Assembly: GCA_030538415.1 (NCBI GenBank)
Contig: JAUNTY010000025.1
Location: 1-39,901 of the forward strand
Source of the DNA: Neisseria sp.
GTDB taxonomy: Bacteria > Pseudomonadota > Gammaproteobacteria > Burkholderiales > Neisseriaceae
DNA length: 39,901 nucleotides
Direction of reading: 5' to 3'
This document shows positions 16,293-25,047 of this stretch, one piece after another. The notes below the pieces were generated by a model. It saw nothing but the letters and a program-made list of their open reading frames with translations. It searched no databases and was not told the origin of the DNA. The position numbers and the translations under genes are program-made. Within the stretch, counting starts at the first letter, position 1. Every line of letters begins with the position of its first letter.

Positions 16293-18587
16293 TTACCGCT
16301 TCAACTTCGCCAACGCATCCGCCATCGCTGAATTGCCCGGGGCTTTTTCTCGCCCTGGCTGGCTACGTTGGTTACGGTTTCGAGTCGGTGAACCTGCTGC
16401 GTTTTCAGACGGCCTGCTGCGTTTGGCGGTTTCGGGTTCGTCGTCGAGCCGCATGGTCAGGGCGATGCGTTTGCGCGGGGCGTCGACTTCGAGCACTTTC
16501 ACTTTCACCACATCGCCTGCTTTCACCACTTCGCGCGGGTCTTGCACGAATTTGTTCGCCAGCGCGGAGATGTGTACCAAGCCATCCTGATGTACGCCGA
16601 TGTCGACGAAGGCGCCGAAGTTGGCGACGTTACTCACCACGCCTTCTAAAATCATGCCGATTTGCAGGTCTTTGATTTCGTTGATGCCTTCGGCGAAGGT
16701 GGCCGTCTGAAACTCGCCCCGCGGGTCGCGGCCGGGTTTTTCGAGTTCGACCAAAATATCCAAAATGGTGGGCAGGCCGAATTGTTCGTCGGTGTAGGCG
16801 GCGGGTTTGATTTGCTTGATTTTGTCGCGGTTGCCGATGAGGTCTTCGGCTTTGATGTGGTTGTCGGCCAGCATGCGGGCGACGACGGGATAGGCTTCGG
16901 GGTGGACGGCGGAGGCGTCGAGCGGCTCTTTGCCGCCGTTGATGCGCAGGAATCCGGCGGCCTGCTCGAAGGTTTTTTCGCCGAGGCGCGGTACTTTCAG
17001 GAGTTTTTTGCGGCTGTCGAAGGCGCCGTTTTCGTCGCGGTATTGGACGATATTGGCGGCGAGCGTGCTGTTGAGGCCGGAAATGCGGGCGAGCAGCGGC
17101 GCGGAGGCGGTGTTCACGTCCACGCCGACGGCGTTCACGCAGTCTTCCACCACGGCATCGAGTGATTTGGCGAGCTGGCTTTGGTTGACATCATGTTGGT
17201 ATTGGCCGACGCCGATGGATTTGGGGTCGATTTTCACCAGTTCGGCCAGCGGGTCTTGCAGGCGGCGGGCGATGGAAACGGCGCCGCGCAAGCTCACATC
17301 GAGGTCGGGGAATTCTTTGGCGGCGAGTTCGGAAGCGGAATAAATCGACGCCCCGGCTTCGGAAACGACGATTTTGTGCAGCTTCATTTCCGGCAAGCCT
17401 TTCACCAATTCGGCGGCGAGTTTGTCGGTTTCGCGGCTGGCGGTGCCGTTGCCGATGGCGATGAGTTTCACGCCGTGTTTTTTGATGATGCCCGCCAAAG
17501 TCGCCAGCATATTGTTTTCCTGGTGCAGATAGACGATGACGGTATCGAGCAGCTTGCCGGTGTCGCTAACCACGGCGCATTTCACGCCGTTGCGGTAGCC
17601 GGGGTCGAGGCCGAGGGTGGTGAGGCGGCCGGCGGGGGCGGCGAGCAGCAGGTCTTTGAGGTTGCGGGCGAACACGGTAATCGCATCGGTGTCGGCGGCT
17701 TCTTTGAGGCGGTTGAAGGCATCCAATTCCAGCGACAGGAAGATTTTGGCGCGCCAAGTGAGGCGCACGGTATCGCGCAGCCATTTGTCGGCGGGGCGGC
17801 CTTTATCTTCAATGCCGAACTGTTTGGCAATCGCTTGTTCGTATTCGCTTTGCTCGGTAATCGGGGTGTCGTCGGGCTGGTATTTCAAGGCCGTCTGAAG
17901 GATGTTTTCGTTGCGGCCGCGCAAAACGGCCAAGGCGCGGTGACTGGGCATATTGCGCACGGGTTCGCGGTGATCGAAGTAGTCGGCGAATTTCTCGCCC
18001 GCCTGCTCTTGCCCGGTAATCACTTGAGCGTGGATTTCGGCTTCGCGCCACAGTTTTTCGCGCAGGCGGCCGATGAGCTCGGCATCTTCGGCGAATTGCT
18101 CCATCAGAATGGCGCGTGCGCCGTCGAGCGCGGCTTTGGCATCGGGCACTTGTTCGTTGATATAGGCTGCGGCGGCGGTTTCGGGGTTTTCAGACGGCGT
18201 GTTCAGCAATAATTCGGCCAAGGGCTGCAAACCGTTTTCGCGGGCGATTTGCGCTTTGGTGCGGCGTTTGGGTTTGTAGGGCAGATAGAGGTCTTCCAGC
18301 GCGGTTTTGTTGTCGACGGCTTCGATTTGCGCCTGCAATTCGGGCGTGAGCTTGCCTTGTTCTTCGATGGATTTCAACACCGTGGCCTTGCGTTCGGCCA
18401 ATTCGCGCAAGTATTGCAGCCGCTCGGCAAGGGTGCGCAACTGGCTGTCGTCGAGTCCGCCGGTGGCTTCTTTGCGGTAACGGGCGATAAAGGGCACGGT
18501 CGCGCCTTCGTCTAATAATGCAACGGCGGCGGTGATTTGGGCGGCGGAGGCGTTTAATTCTTGGGCGAGGATTCGAATGATGTTCAT
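16293..18587 (-). CDS. tex: Tex-family transcription accessory protein
   Basis: A nucleic-acid-binding protein of 764 residues, homologous to Tex of Bordetella and Pseudomonas and to the eukaryotic Spt6 core. The N-terminal helical domain includes [21 protein letters not shown] YqgF/RuvC-like domain ([18 protein letters not shown]) lies at about 320-450, helix-hairpin-helix repeats at about 490-560, and a C-terminal S1 domain at about 645-720 ([20 protein letters not shown]). The basic, low-complexity tail continues to LAKLKR. The start at 18587 gives the canonical [12 protein letters not shown]; upstream extensions are not family-like. Its ribosome-binding site is weak. Confidence 0.95.
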   Translation of the reverse strand: MNIIRILAQELNASAAQITAAVALLDEGATVPFIARYRKEATGGLDDSQLRTLAERLQYLRELAERKATVLKSIEEQGKLTPELQAQIEAVDNKTALEDLYLPYKPKRRTKAQIARENGLQPLAELLLNTPSENPETAAAAYINEQVPDAKAALDGARAILMEQFAEDAELIGRLREKLWREAEIHAQVITGQEQAGEKFADYFDHREPVRNMPSHRALAVLRGRNENILQTALKYQPDDTPITEQSEYEQAIAKQFGIEDKGRPADKWLRDTVRLTWRAKIFLSLELDAFNRLKEAADTDAITVFARNLKDLLLAAPAGRLTTLGLDPGYRNGVKCAVVSDTGKLLDTVIVYLHQENNMLATLAGIIKKHGVKLIAIGNGTASRETDKLAAELVKGLPEMKLHKIVVSEAGASIYSASELAAKEFPDLDVSLRGAVSIARRLQDPLAELVKIDPKSIGVGQYQHDVNQSQLAKSLDAVVEDCVNAVGVDVNTASAPLLARISGLNSTLAANIVQYRDENGAFDSRKKLLKVPRLGEKTFEQAAGFLRINGGKEPLDASAVHPEAYPVVARMLADNHIKAEDLIGNRDKIKQIKPAAYTDEQFGLPTILDILVELEKPGRDPRGEFQTATFAEGINEIKDLQIGMILEGVVSNVANFGAFVDIGVHQDGLVHISALANKFVQDPREVVKAGDVVKVKVLEVDAPRKRIALTMRLDDEPETAKRSRPSENAAGSPTRNRNQRSQPGREKAPGNSAMADALAKLKR

Positions 18588-18654
18588 AAGGCTTGCGGGC
18601 TCGGAATACAAAAGCGCAAGCATAACGGGATAGGCCGGGTTTGTCATCCCGATA

Positions 18655-18681
18655 AGGCCGTCTGAAACTTTCAGACGGCCT
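18655..18681 (-). terminator. DUS hairpin terminator after azoR
   Basis: AGGCCGTCTGAA (18655-18666) and TTCAGACGGCCT (18670-18681) with a three-base loop, 5 bases beyond the azoR stop. Confidence 0.75.
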
Positions 18682-18686
18682 CCGGT

Positions 18687-19358
18687 TTATGACAGAATGA
18701 TTTCTGCTACCAGTTGGTCAACCTCCATTTCGGCCTCGGCAATCGATTGCGCCAGCCATTCGCCGCCGAATTCATCGTATTCCACGGCGATGCTGTGGCT
18801 GCGGGTGATGCCGATGTATTCAAACGGCGTCAACACCGACGGTTCGACATGGTTGCGCCCGCTGATGCGTCCGCCCGTGCCATAGCCGTAATCACCGCGC
18901 GACGACAGCAGCACCAGCCGTTTGCCCGCCTCCGCCAGCAACGGCCAGTAAGGCAGGCCGTCGCGGCTGCGGTCGAAGCCGAAGGTGCGCCCCACCCGCA
19001 CGATGTTATCGATATAGGCTTTAAACTGCGCGGGCGGGCCGAAGTTATACATTGGCACACCGGCCACAATCACATCGGCGGCCATCAATTCGTCAATCAG
19101 CTCATCGCTCGTGCGCAAGGCGTCCCGCATCCACGGCTCGCGCCGCTCTGCCGGTGTGAATGCGGCATGAATCCACGCACCGCTGACGGGCGGCGGCGGA
19201 TTTTGACCGACATCGCGGCGGATAATGCGCGTTTGCGGCTGCTGTTTTTGCCACTGCGCCACAAAGCGCGCAGTCAGGCGGCGGGTGTGCGAGCCGTGCG
19301 GGTCGGTGCCGGAAAGGCCGCAACGGGCGCTGGAATCAATATGCAGAAGGGTGGTCAT
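18687..19358 (-). CDS. azoR: FMN-dependent NADH:quinone/azo oxidoreductase
   Basis: A flavodoxin-fold homodimeric enzyme reducing quinones and azo compounds with NAD(P)H. The 223-residue product has the N-terminal phosphate-binding loop around HIDSSARCG, the family motif GVPMYNFGPPAQFKAYIDNI (100-119) then VRVGRTF, and SSRGDYGYGTGG near 152-163, which contacts the flavin. Length is slightly above the usual 200, because of an insert around GLSGTDPHGSH near residue 14. It is divergent from a LysR-type regulator at 19471 with a strong inverted repeat between, so it is likely the regulated target. Confidence 0.9.
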   Translation of the reverse strand: MTTLLHIDSSARCGLSGTDPHGSHTRRLTARFVAQWQKQQPQTRIIRRDVGQNPPPPVSGAWIHAAFTPAERREPWMRDALRTSDELIDELMAADVIVAGVPMYNFGPPAQFKAYIDNIVRVGRTFGFDRSRDGLPYWPLLAEAGKRLVLLSSRGDYGYGTGGRISGRNHVEPSVLTPFEYIGITRSHSIAVEYDEFGGEWLAQSIAEAEMEVDQLVAEIILS

Positions 19359-19397
19359 GACAAGCTCCTATGGATGAACAGGGGTATGGCATGATGA

Positions 19398-19418
19398 TTA
19401 TGCAAGTGTTTTGCATAA
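19398..19418. promoter_or_regulatory. Inverted-repeat operator between azoR and the LysR gene
   Basis: TTATGCAA-N5-TTGCATAA, perfect 8-bp arms, lies 40 bases from the azoR start and 53 bases from the regulator start. Its size and place fit a LysR-type activator site (T-N11-A type) controlling both genes. Confidence 0.65.
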
Positions 19419-19470
19419 GGCGACAAACGATATATCATCACCCCATAAACAACTTTTCTTCATCCATATC

Positions 19471-20400
19471 ATGCGCAAGCCGCTCCCTTCCCTCGATACC
19501 CTCCACGCTTTTGAAGCCGCCGCGCGTTTGGGCAGCTTCAAGCAGGCTGCCGCCGAGCTTTCGGTCACCGCCACCGCCGTCAGCCACCGCATCCGCGCCT
19601 TGGAAGCCGCCATCGGGCGGCTGTTGTTTGTACGCGAAGTGCGCGCCGTCCGCCTAAACGCCGAGGGGGAAATATTGTTTGCCGCCGTGACCGAAGGCTT
19701 GTCTGCCATTGCCGCCGCGTTAGAACGCATCCGCCAACCCGCCCGCAACACCGTGACGCTGTCGGTGACGCCCGAATTCGCCAGCAAATGGCTGATACCG
19801 AAACTGGCGGCGTTTCAGACGGCCTTCCCCGATATCGACCTGCATGTGCATGCCGCCTATCAGCCGGTCAACCTCAACACCGGCGCGGTGGAGCTGGCCG
19901 TCCGCTACGGGCGCGGCGTGCAAACCGATATAGAGGCCGCCGCCCTGTTTCAGGATTTTTTCGCGCCGGTGGCCAGCCCGGCCTGTTGCGCGCGTTTGGG
20001 CGACGATGTGGCGCAATGGCCGCTGATTCACCTTGATTGGCACAGCCCTTCTTATGAAGCGGTCAGCTGGGATGCCTGGGCAGCGGCTGCCGCTTTACCG
20101 CCTCTGGCAACGCACGGCGGTATGCGCTATTCCAACGGCAGCCTCGCCTTGCAGGCGGCCATCGCCGGACAGGGCGTGGCCTTGCTGAGCCTACCGTTGC
20201 TGGCGGAAGAATTGGCGCTGGGTTTATTGCGCACGGCGGCCGCAACGGTGCTGCCGGGCAAATATTATTATGTGTGTCGGTCTGCGCAGCGGCCGCTTTC
20301 GGCGGCGGCCGAGAAAGTATATGCATGGCTGTTAGGGCTTCCTGTCAAAAGCTATAGTCGGGGAAATGAGATTCTGATACAGAGCGAGCCAACGCCGTAG
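19471..20400 (+). CDS. LysR-family regulator (GcvA-like) with a CREE-encoded C terminus
   Basis: A 309-residue LysR-type transcription factor. The N-terminal helix-turn-helix is RKPLPSLDTLHAFEAAARLG followed by SFKQAAAELSVTATAVSHRI (about 22-41). The periplasmic-binding-protein-like effector domain starts at TVTLSVTPEFASKWLIPKL. ATG 19471 is chosen because it matches the GcvA-type N terminus; an ATG 20 codons upstream overlaps the operator. The coding frame runs into the CREE at 20353, which supplies the last 15 residues or so (YSRGNEILIQSEPTP) and the stop codon. The natural end was probably near LLGLPVKS. It likely controls azoR. Confidence 0.88.
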   Translation: MRKPLPSLDTLHAFEAAARLGSFKQAAAELSVTATAVSHRIRALEAAIGRLLFVREVRAVRLNAEGEILFAAVTEGLSAIAAALERIRQPARNTVTLSVTPEFASKWLIPKLAAFQTAFPDIDLHVHAAYQPVNLNTGAVELAVRYGRGVQTDIEAAALFQDFFAPVASPACCARLGDDVAQWPLIHLDWHSPSYEAVSWDAWAAAAALPPLATHGGMRYSNGSLALQAAIAGQGVALLSLPLLAEELALGLLRTAAATVLPGKYYYVCRSAQRPLSAAAEKVYAWLLGLPVKSYSRGNEILIQSEPTP

Positions 20401-20424
20401 CAGAAACTCATTTCTTCGACTGTA
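20353..20424. mobile_element. 72-bp CREE-like element inside the LysR gene 3' end
   Basis: Ends TATAGTCGGGGAAATGAG and CTCATTTCTTCGACTGTA flank the Correia core. The element contains the last 15-16 codons and the TAG stop of the LysR gene. Confidence 0.85.
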
Positions 20425-20580
20425 GACAACACCGCACAACATCCACACTTTTTTGCCGCTCCTCAAAGATTAGGCGCTTTGCTCCAAAAAAGACCTTCAG
20501 ACGGCCTTTGCAAGCGGCGGGATTCTCGTTAAAGTTGGCAGACACACATCAGAAAAAATTTCATTGATACTGGAGAAAGC

Positions 20581-22362
20581 ATGAATTACCAAGCCCCCGT
20601 AAACGAATTGCGTTTTGCCCTGCAGGTGCACGGCAAGCTGGATGAAATCCTCGCCCTGCCCGCTTCAGACGGCCTCGATGCCGACACCGTCGATGCGGTA
20701 TTGGAAGAAGCGGCGCGCTTTGCCGAACAAGTGCTGGCGCCCACCAACCGCACCGGCGACCTCAACGGCGCCAAGCTGGCCGACGGCAAAGTCGCCACCC
20801 ATCCCGACTTGGCCAACGCCTATTACGAATATCGCGATGCGGGCTGGGCGGGTCTGCGCGCGCCTGCCGAATACGACGGCCAGGGGCTGCCCGCGCTGGT
20901 ATCGGCGGCTTGTGAAGAAATGTGGTGCGCATCGAATCTTTCTTTGTCGCTGATGCCGATGCTGACCTTGGGCGCGGTCGAAGCGCTGCTCTTGCACGGC
21001 AGCGACGAGCAGAAGCAGACCTACCTGCCGCCGATGTGCCGTGGCGAATGGAGCGGCACCATGAACCTGACCGAGCCGAACGCGGGCACGGATTTGGGCC
21101 AAGTCGCCGCCAAGGCTGTGCCGCTCGACAACGGCGCGTATGCCGTCAGCGGCCAAAAAGTATTCATCACTTGGGGCGAGCAGGAAATCACCGACAACAT
21201 CGTCCATCTGGTGTTGGCGCGCCTGCCCGATGCCGCGCCGGGCGTACAGGGCATTTCGATGTTTATCGTGCCAAAATTCCTGGTCAACGCCGACGGCAGC
21301 CTCGGCGCGCGCAACAACGTGAGCGTGGTCGGGCTGGAACACAAGCTCGGCATCCACGCCAGCCCCACCTGCGTGATGCAGTTTGAAGACGCCGAAGGCT
21401 ATCTGGTCGGCCGCGCGGGCAAGGGTTTGGCCTATATGTTTACCATGATGAAACACGCGCGTTTGGGCGTGGGCATCGAAGGCCATGCGGTGGCCGAACG
21501 CGCCTACCAAAACGCGCTCACCTACGCCAAAGAACGCGTGCAGAGCCGCGAATTGGGCAGCGAAAACCACGAGCCGGTTACCATCATCCACCACCCCGAC
21601 GTGCGCCGCATGCTGTTGGTGCAAAAAGCCACCCTTGCCGCCCAGCGCGCGCTCTATATGCAGGCCGCCGCCGCCATCGACAAGGTGCACGGGTTGGAAG
21701 ATGCGGTGGCGCGCAAACAGGCCGAGCGCGAGCTGGATTACCTGATTCCGATAGTGAAAGCCTGGTGCACCGACAACGGCGTGCTGCTCACCAACCTCGC
21801 CATGCAGGTGTACGGCGGCATGGGCTATGTGGAAGAAACCGGTGTGGCGCAATACGTTCGCGACGTGCGCATCACGCCGATTTACGAAGGCACCAACGGC
21901 GTGCAGGCGCTCGATTTGATCGGCCGCAAAACCGCAGCCAACGGCGGCGCGGTGCCGCTGGCGATGCTGGAAACGGGTAAAGGCGTCGCTGCCGCGCTGG
22001 CCGCCGCCGAACCGGAGCTGGCTACCGCGCTGTTGAACGCCATTGCGCTGGCCGAACAAAGCATTGCCGACATCGTGGCGCAAATGGGCGAACAACCCGC
22101 GCTGGCTGCCGCCGCTTCCAACGCCTATCTGCAACAAATGGGCTGCACGCTGGGCGCCATCGCCGAAGCCCGCGCCTACCTCGCCGCCGCCGATGCGCTG
22201 GCAGGCCATGCCGAAGCGCCGCTGGGCAATGATTTTTATCAGGCGCAGCAGCACATTGCCAAAGTGTATTTCGCTTATGTGTTGCCGCAGGTCAATACCT
22301 TTGCCGCGCAGGTGCACGGCGGCGGCGAAGCTTTGCTGGCGATACCGTTTGAGGCTTATTGA
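20581..22362 (+). CDS. Acyl-CoA dehydrogenase (long form with C-terminal domain)
   Basis: An FAD enzyme of 593 residues that oxidises an acyl-CoA to the 2-enoyl-CoA. The order is an N-terminal helical domain, the flavin-binding segment MNLTEPNAGTDLGQVAAKA (about 161-179), GQKVFITWGEQEITDNIVHL, the C-terminal helical domain with QVYGGMGYVEETGVAQYVRD and IYEGTNGVQALDLIGRK, and an extra domain to residue 593. This long architecture is that of the DmdC/AcdA group (3-methylmercaptopropionyl-CoA dehydrogenase-like). The substrate is unknown. GGAGA precedes the ATG. A DUS within the gene encodes ASDGL near residue 28. It stands alone, followed by a strong DUS terminator. Confidence 0.92.
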   Translation: MNYQAPVNELRFALQVHGKLDEILALPASDGLDADTVDAVLEEAARFAEQVLAPTNRTGDLNGAKLADGKVATHPDLANAYYEYRDAGWAGLRAPAEYDGQGLPALVSAACEEMWCASNLSLSLMPMLTLGAVEALLLHGSDEQKQTYLPPMCRGEWSGTMNLTEPNAGTDLGQVAAKAVPLDNGAYAVSGQKVFITWGEQEITDNIVHLVLARLPDAAPGVQGISMFIVPKFLVNADGSLGARNNVSVVGLEHKLGIHASPTCVMQFEDAEGYLVGRAGKGLAYMFTMMKHARLGVGIEGHAVAERAYQNALTYAKERVQSRELGSENHEPVTIIHHPDVRRMLLVQKATLAAQRALYMQAAAAIDKVHGLEDAVARKQAERELDYLIPIVKAWCTDNGVLLTNLAMQVYGGMGYVEETGVAQYVRDVRITPIYEGTNGVQALDLIGRKTAANGGAVPLAMLETGKGVAAALAAAEPELATALLNAIALAEQSIADIVAQMGEQPALAAAASNAYLQQMGCTLGAIAEARAYLAAADALAGHAEAPLGNDFYQAQQHIAKVYFAYVLPQVNTFAAQVHGGGEALLAIPFEAY

Positions 22363-22380
22363 TTCACGCCTGTCTGTAAA

Positions 22381-22417
22381 ACAAGGCCGTCTGAAACAGA
22401 GTTTCAGACGGCCTTGT
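22381..22417. terminator. Bidirectional DUS hairpin terminator
   Basis: A 17-bp perfect stem (22381-22397 with 22401-22417) built on two DUS copies, loop AGA. It lies between the convergent acyl-CoA dehydrogenase and DUF924 genes and probably ends both. Confidence 0.8.
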
Positions 22418-22431
22418 GGTATCGGTTCCAA

Positions 22432-22971
22432 TTAAAACGACGAGCCTTCCTGCTGTAAAAATTCCAGCTCTTCCGCCGTGCTGGTGCGGCCGAGAATGGC
22501 GTTGCGGTGCGGATAGCGGCCGAAGCGTTCGATAATCGCCTGATGACGGATTTCGAAATCCAGCGTGTAGGCGTCATCCAAGGCGGCAAACAGCGGCACG
22601 CCTTGGGCATGGATTTTTGCCGACTCGGAATGCATATACGGCATCAATATAAATTTGCGCTCGGCAGCGGGCATGTCGCCGAAACCGGCGTGCGCCACCG
22701 CTTCCTGCGCCAACACCAGCGCCATGCCGTCTTGCGCGAAAGCCTGCGGCATGTCGCGGTAGACATTGCGGGAAAACTGGTCGAGCACGATGATTTCGGC
22801 CAAGCGCCCGGGCAGCGTTTGCCGCCAATGCGCCAACTCGCCTGCGGCGGCCTGCTGCAACACCGCGCCGAAACGGGTTGCTATCAAATGGTCGAAGGCT
22901 GCACTTTTGGCAAACCAGTGCGCTTGCGTTTCTTCGGCAAACCAAAATTCGAGGATGGCTTCGGGCTTCAT
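22432..22971 (-). CDS. DUF924 family protein
   Basis: A 179-residue protein of the DUF924 family, an all-helical TPR-like fold of unknown function. Visible family motifs are ILEFWFAEETQAHWFAKS at the N terminus, LAEIIVLDQFSRNVYRDMPQ in the middle (with the conserved DQF-x-RN), LMPYMHSES, and FGRYPHRNAILGR near the C terminus. The start at 22971 has GGAG six bases upstream; an ATG four codons earlier is less likely. It has no operon partner. Confidence 0.9.
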   Translation of the reverse strand: MKPEAILEFWFAEETQAHWFAKSAAFDHLIATRFGAVLQQAAAGELAHWRQTLPGRLAEIIVLDQFSRNVYRDMPQAFAQDGMALVLAQEAVAHAGFGDMPAAERKFILMPYMHSESAKIHAQGVPLFAALDDAYTLDFEIRHQAIIERFGRYPHRNAILGRTSTAEELEFLQQEGSSF

Positions 22972-23031
22972 AATTGACTCCATAATTTTTCAGACGGCCT
23001 TACGGTAAGGGGCTTACCGCTGCCTGACAAA

Positions 23032-23291
23032 TATAGTCGGAGAAATTATAGCCGTTCCGTTAGTTTGATACAGCGTTGCTGCGCCCGGCTCAAAGAGGGG
23101 GCTTGACTAAGCTGCTGAAGCAGCAAGTCCGCCGCCCCGTACTATCTGTACTGTCTGCGGCTTGCTGCCTTGTCTCAATCTAAATTGAAACGACTATAGT
23201 TTCTACTACGGCGTTGGTTCGCCTTGTCGTACTATCTCTGTACTGTCTGCGGCTCGCCGCCTTGTATCAGAAGCTAATTTCTCCGACTATA
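23032..23291. mobile_element. CREE-like element carrying a second element
   Basis: The outer element opens with TATAGTCGGAGAAAT, is interrupted at a TA by the element at 23047-23198, resumes with GTTTCTACTACGGCGTTGG, and closes with AATTTCTCCGACTATA. Removing the insert restores a normal ~110-bp CREE. Confidence 0.8.
23047..23198. mobile_element. Inner ~150-bp TATA-ended miniature element, copy B
   Basis: The reverse-orientation partner of 7482-7634, differing at only a handful of positions. The core includes CTGCTGAAGCAG and CCCCGTACTATCTG. It is again inserted at a TA inside a CREE. Confidence 0.78.
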
Positions 23292-23357
23292 CTTTCAGAC
23301 TGTCTTGTGTTCGACACGTTTTCACTACCGTACTTACACGCGATGGATTGGCAGCAA

Positions 23358-23395
23358 AGGCCGTCTGAAACGAAATACCGCGTTTCAGACGGCCT
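23358..23395. repeat. DUS inverted pair
   Basis: AGGCCGTCTGAAACG and CGTTTCAGACGGCCT form a 15-bp stem in the gap upstream of the DUF924 gene. No gene ends here, so its role as terminator is unclear. Confidence 0.75.
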
Positions 23396-23456
23396 AGAGC
23401 ATCCTGACAATTCGTTTACGAGGGGATTTTTGTTCCTGAAAATGCAGATGCAAGGC

Positions 23457-23601
23457 TACTCAAAGAGGGCGGTTTTACACGCTGCACTGGTAAAACCAGC
23501 CAAAACGTAGCAAGATTGGACATCTTGCGAGGCTTTTAACGCAGCAGATGCGTTTTCAGGGGCGAAAAGCGCCCGTAAATCGAATTGTAAGGAAGCCCTA
23601 G
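23457..23601 (+). ncRNA. Candidate structured RNA or folded repeat (three successive hairpins)
   Basis: Three hairpins follow each other: GGTTTTAC (23471-23478) with GTAAAACC (23490-23497), extendable by GGC/GCC around one bulged A; GCAAGAT (23510-23516) with ATCTTGC (23522-23528); and GGGCG (23560-23564) with CGCCC (23570-23574). No protein frame fits. The stretch ends in GGAAGCCCTAG, which matches one arm of the 41-bp palindrome at 39811. The strand is not certain. It could instead be a repeat or a decayed element. Confidence 0.25.
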
Positions 23602-23622
23602 ACCTTTCGGACAAGCCCGATA

Positions 23623-24666
23623 TCAATGCCGAACCGGTGTTTGCCCGGCGGTGCGGCCGGTCAATTCGTGCAGATAGTTGCGGTAATAGTGGTTGCGGTT
23701 GCGCGCATCAAACTGCCCGGTCAATTCGAGCGCCATTTGATACATTTCTTCACTAATCAGGGCGGTGGCAATGGCAAAGCGCATGGCGGCAAACACATCG
23801 CTTTTGGCCATAATGTCGGCCCGATGGGTTTCAACCAGCGTACCGGCCAAATCGAATTCACCCAAGCGCACCGCCGCTTCAATCATTTTGCTGATTTCGG
23901 CAATGGTCTGGCGGTTGGCTTCAATGGCGGCAATGGCTTGCGGCAGCAGTTGGCGGGCTTGCTCGAAGCGTTGCAGCTGAATCAGGCTGAATAAAACGGG
24001 CGCATAGCTGATGGCAGGCACTTCGGCGCAATACAGATGGCCGCTTAAAATCGGTTCGGCGGTTGCCAGGGCTTGCTCGTGTTCGCCGATAAAATTGTAG
24101 TAATTGACTTTTTCGGTGGCTTCGCAGGCGTCGCAATCGCCCATGCCGTCTGCTTCTGCAGCCTGCCAGGCAGCGAAGCATTCGCGGGCTTGCTGATGTT
24201 CGCCCATCAGCATGTGCTGCAGCATGGCCGATTTGTGTACCGGTGCGGCCGACAAGCCGCAGCCGTCGTAATAGTGCTGCATGATTTTGCGCGACTCGGC
24301 GATTAATTCGTAGGCAAGATCGGCATCAAGCGGCAAATCGGGGATGACCCATTTAAATTGCCACAAATAATCGAAAAACTTGTGGGCAAGCGCGTCGGCT
24401 TCTTCCGAGTCTTCTGCGTATTGCGTGCGCAAATCGAAATAATGGTTGATGAGAAAAAGCAGGCAGCCCATACGCAATCCGGCGGAGAGGCGCTCGGCAG
24501 TTTCGCCGCCGATAATCAATTCGGCGACTGCGGCTTGGGTGTCGGCGTCCCCTGCCTGCCCGGCTTCTTCAAAGCATTGTTGCAGATAGCTTTCGATTTC
24601 TGCTTCATTGTCGAGAGTGGCCAAGTGGGCGTGGATGTTTTGCAGTGGTTGCTCGGCATGTTTCAT
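23623..24666 (-). CDS. Conserved helical-repeat (TPR-like) protein, function unknown
   Basis: I do not recognise a named family. The 347-residue product is acidic and almost wholly helical. It contains TPR-like pairs with alanine and aromatic spacing, for example LLFLINHYFDLRTQYAEDSE, LQHMLMGEHQQARECFAAWQ, NYYNFIGEHEQALATAEPIL and LFSLIQLQRFEQARQLLPQA. A short GDCDACEA stretch holds two cysteines. No signal peptide is seen, so it is probably cytoplasmic. The start at 24666 (MKHAEQPLQ) is the most protein-like; a start 16 codons upstream is possible and neither has a strong ribosome-binding site. A scaffold or protein-interaction role is only a guess. Confidence 0.75.
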   Translation of the reverse strand: MKHAEQPLQNIHAHLATLDNEAEIESYLQQCFEEAGQAGDADTQAAVAELIIGGETAERLSAGLRMGCLLFLINHYFDLRTQYAEDSEEADALAHKFFDYLWQFKWVIPDLPLDADLAYELIAESRKIMQHYYDGCGLSAAPVHKSAMLQHMLMGEHQQARECFAAWQAAEADGMGDCDACEATEKVNYYNFIGEHEQALATAEPILSGHLYCAEVPAISYAPVLFSLIQLQRFEQARQLLPQAIAAIEANRQTIAEISKMIEAAVRLGEFDLAGTLVETHRADIMAKSDVFAAMRFAIATALISEEMYQMALELTGQFDARNRNHYYRNYLHELTGRTAGQTPVRH

Positions 24667-24741
24667 GATAGTGGCTTTGCGGATTGCGGATGCGGTAAGG
24701 TTAACACAGAACAATACGGTGTTGGCCTGCTTTTTTTCCTG

Positions 24742-24813
24742 TATAGTCAGAGAAATGAGATTCTGCTACAGCGTTGGCTCGCCTTTTATCAGAATCTCAT
24801 TTCTCCGACTATA
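24742..24813. mobile_element. 72-bp CREE-like element
   Basis: Ends TATAGTCAGAGAAATGAG and CTCATTTCTCCGACTATA. It lies in the 381-base gap between the TPR-like gene (transcribed away from it) and the aceA 3' end. Confidence 0.85.
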
Positions 24814-24856
24814 TTGTCTGACTGCACTCATTTATGGCACAAAGCGGTTGCGGCTC

Positions 24857-24878
24857 AAAAAAAGGGGCAACCCCGAAA
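24857..24878 (-). terminator. Possible aceA terminator
   Basis: On the minus strand GGGG-TTG-CCCC is followed by TTTTTTT. It is about 170 bases beyond the aceA stop. The stem is short, so confidence is moderate. Confidence 0.45.
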
Positions 24879-24985
24879 GATTGCCCGAAATACCTCAAAT
24901 CAGAGATTTACGCTTCACAAACAATACAGGCTTGCGCCTGCCTTTATCCGCGCAGCTCAACTCTGCGCAGACAAAGCCGGGAAGT

Positions 24986-25032
24986 TTCAGACGGCCCCTC
25001 AAACCGCGAGAGTAAAGCGTATGCCGTCTGAA
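24986..25032. repeat. Mixed-dialect DUS inverted pair downstream of aceA
   Basis: TTCAGACGGCC (24986-24996) faces ATGCCGTCTGAA (25021-25032), the exact AT-dialect DUS of the meningococcal group. It is the only exact AT copy I noticed. The loop is long, so it is a poor terminator. Confidence 0.6.
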
Positions 25033-25047
25033 ACGATGTTGCTTCAA

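Noticed and set aside
20665-22431. Long open frame opposite the acyl-CoA dehydrogenase gene
   Set aside because: Antisense shadow of a GC-rich gene; it reads through a terminator hairpin and has no start signals.
23459-23469. CTCAAAGAGGG shared by the inner element (about 23089) and the structured region as proof of common origin
   Set aside because: Eleven bases with no further similarity on either side; probably chance.
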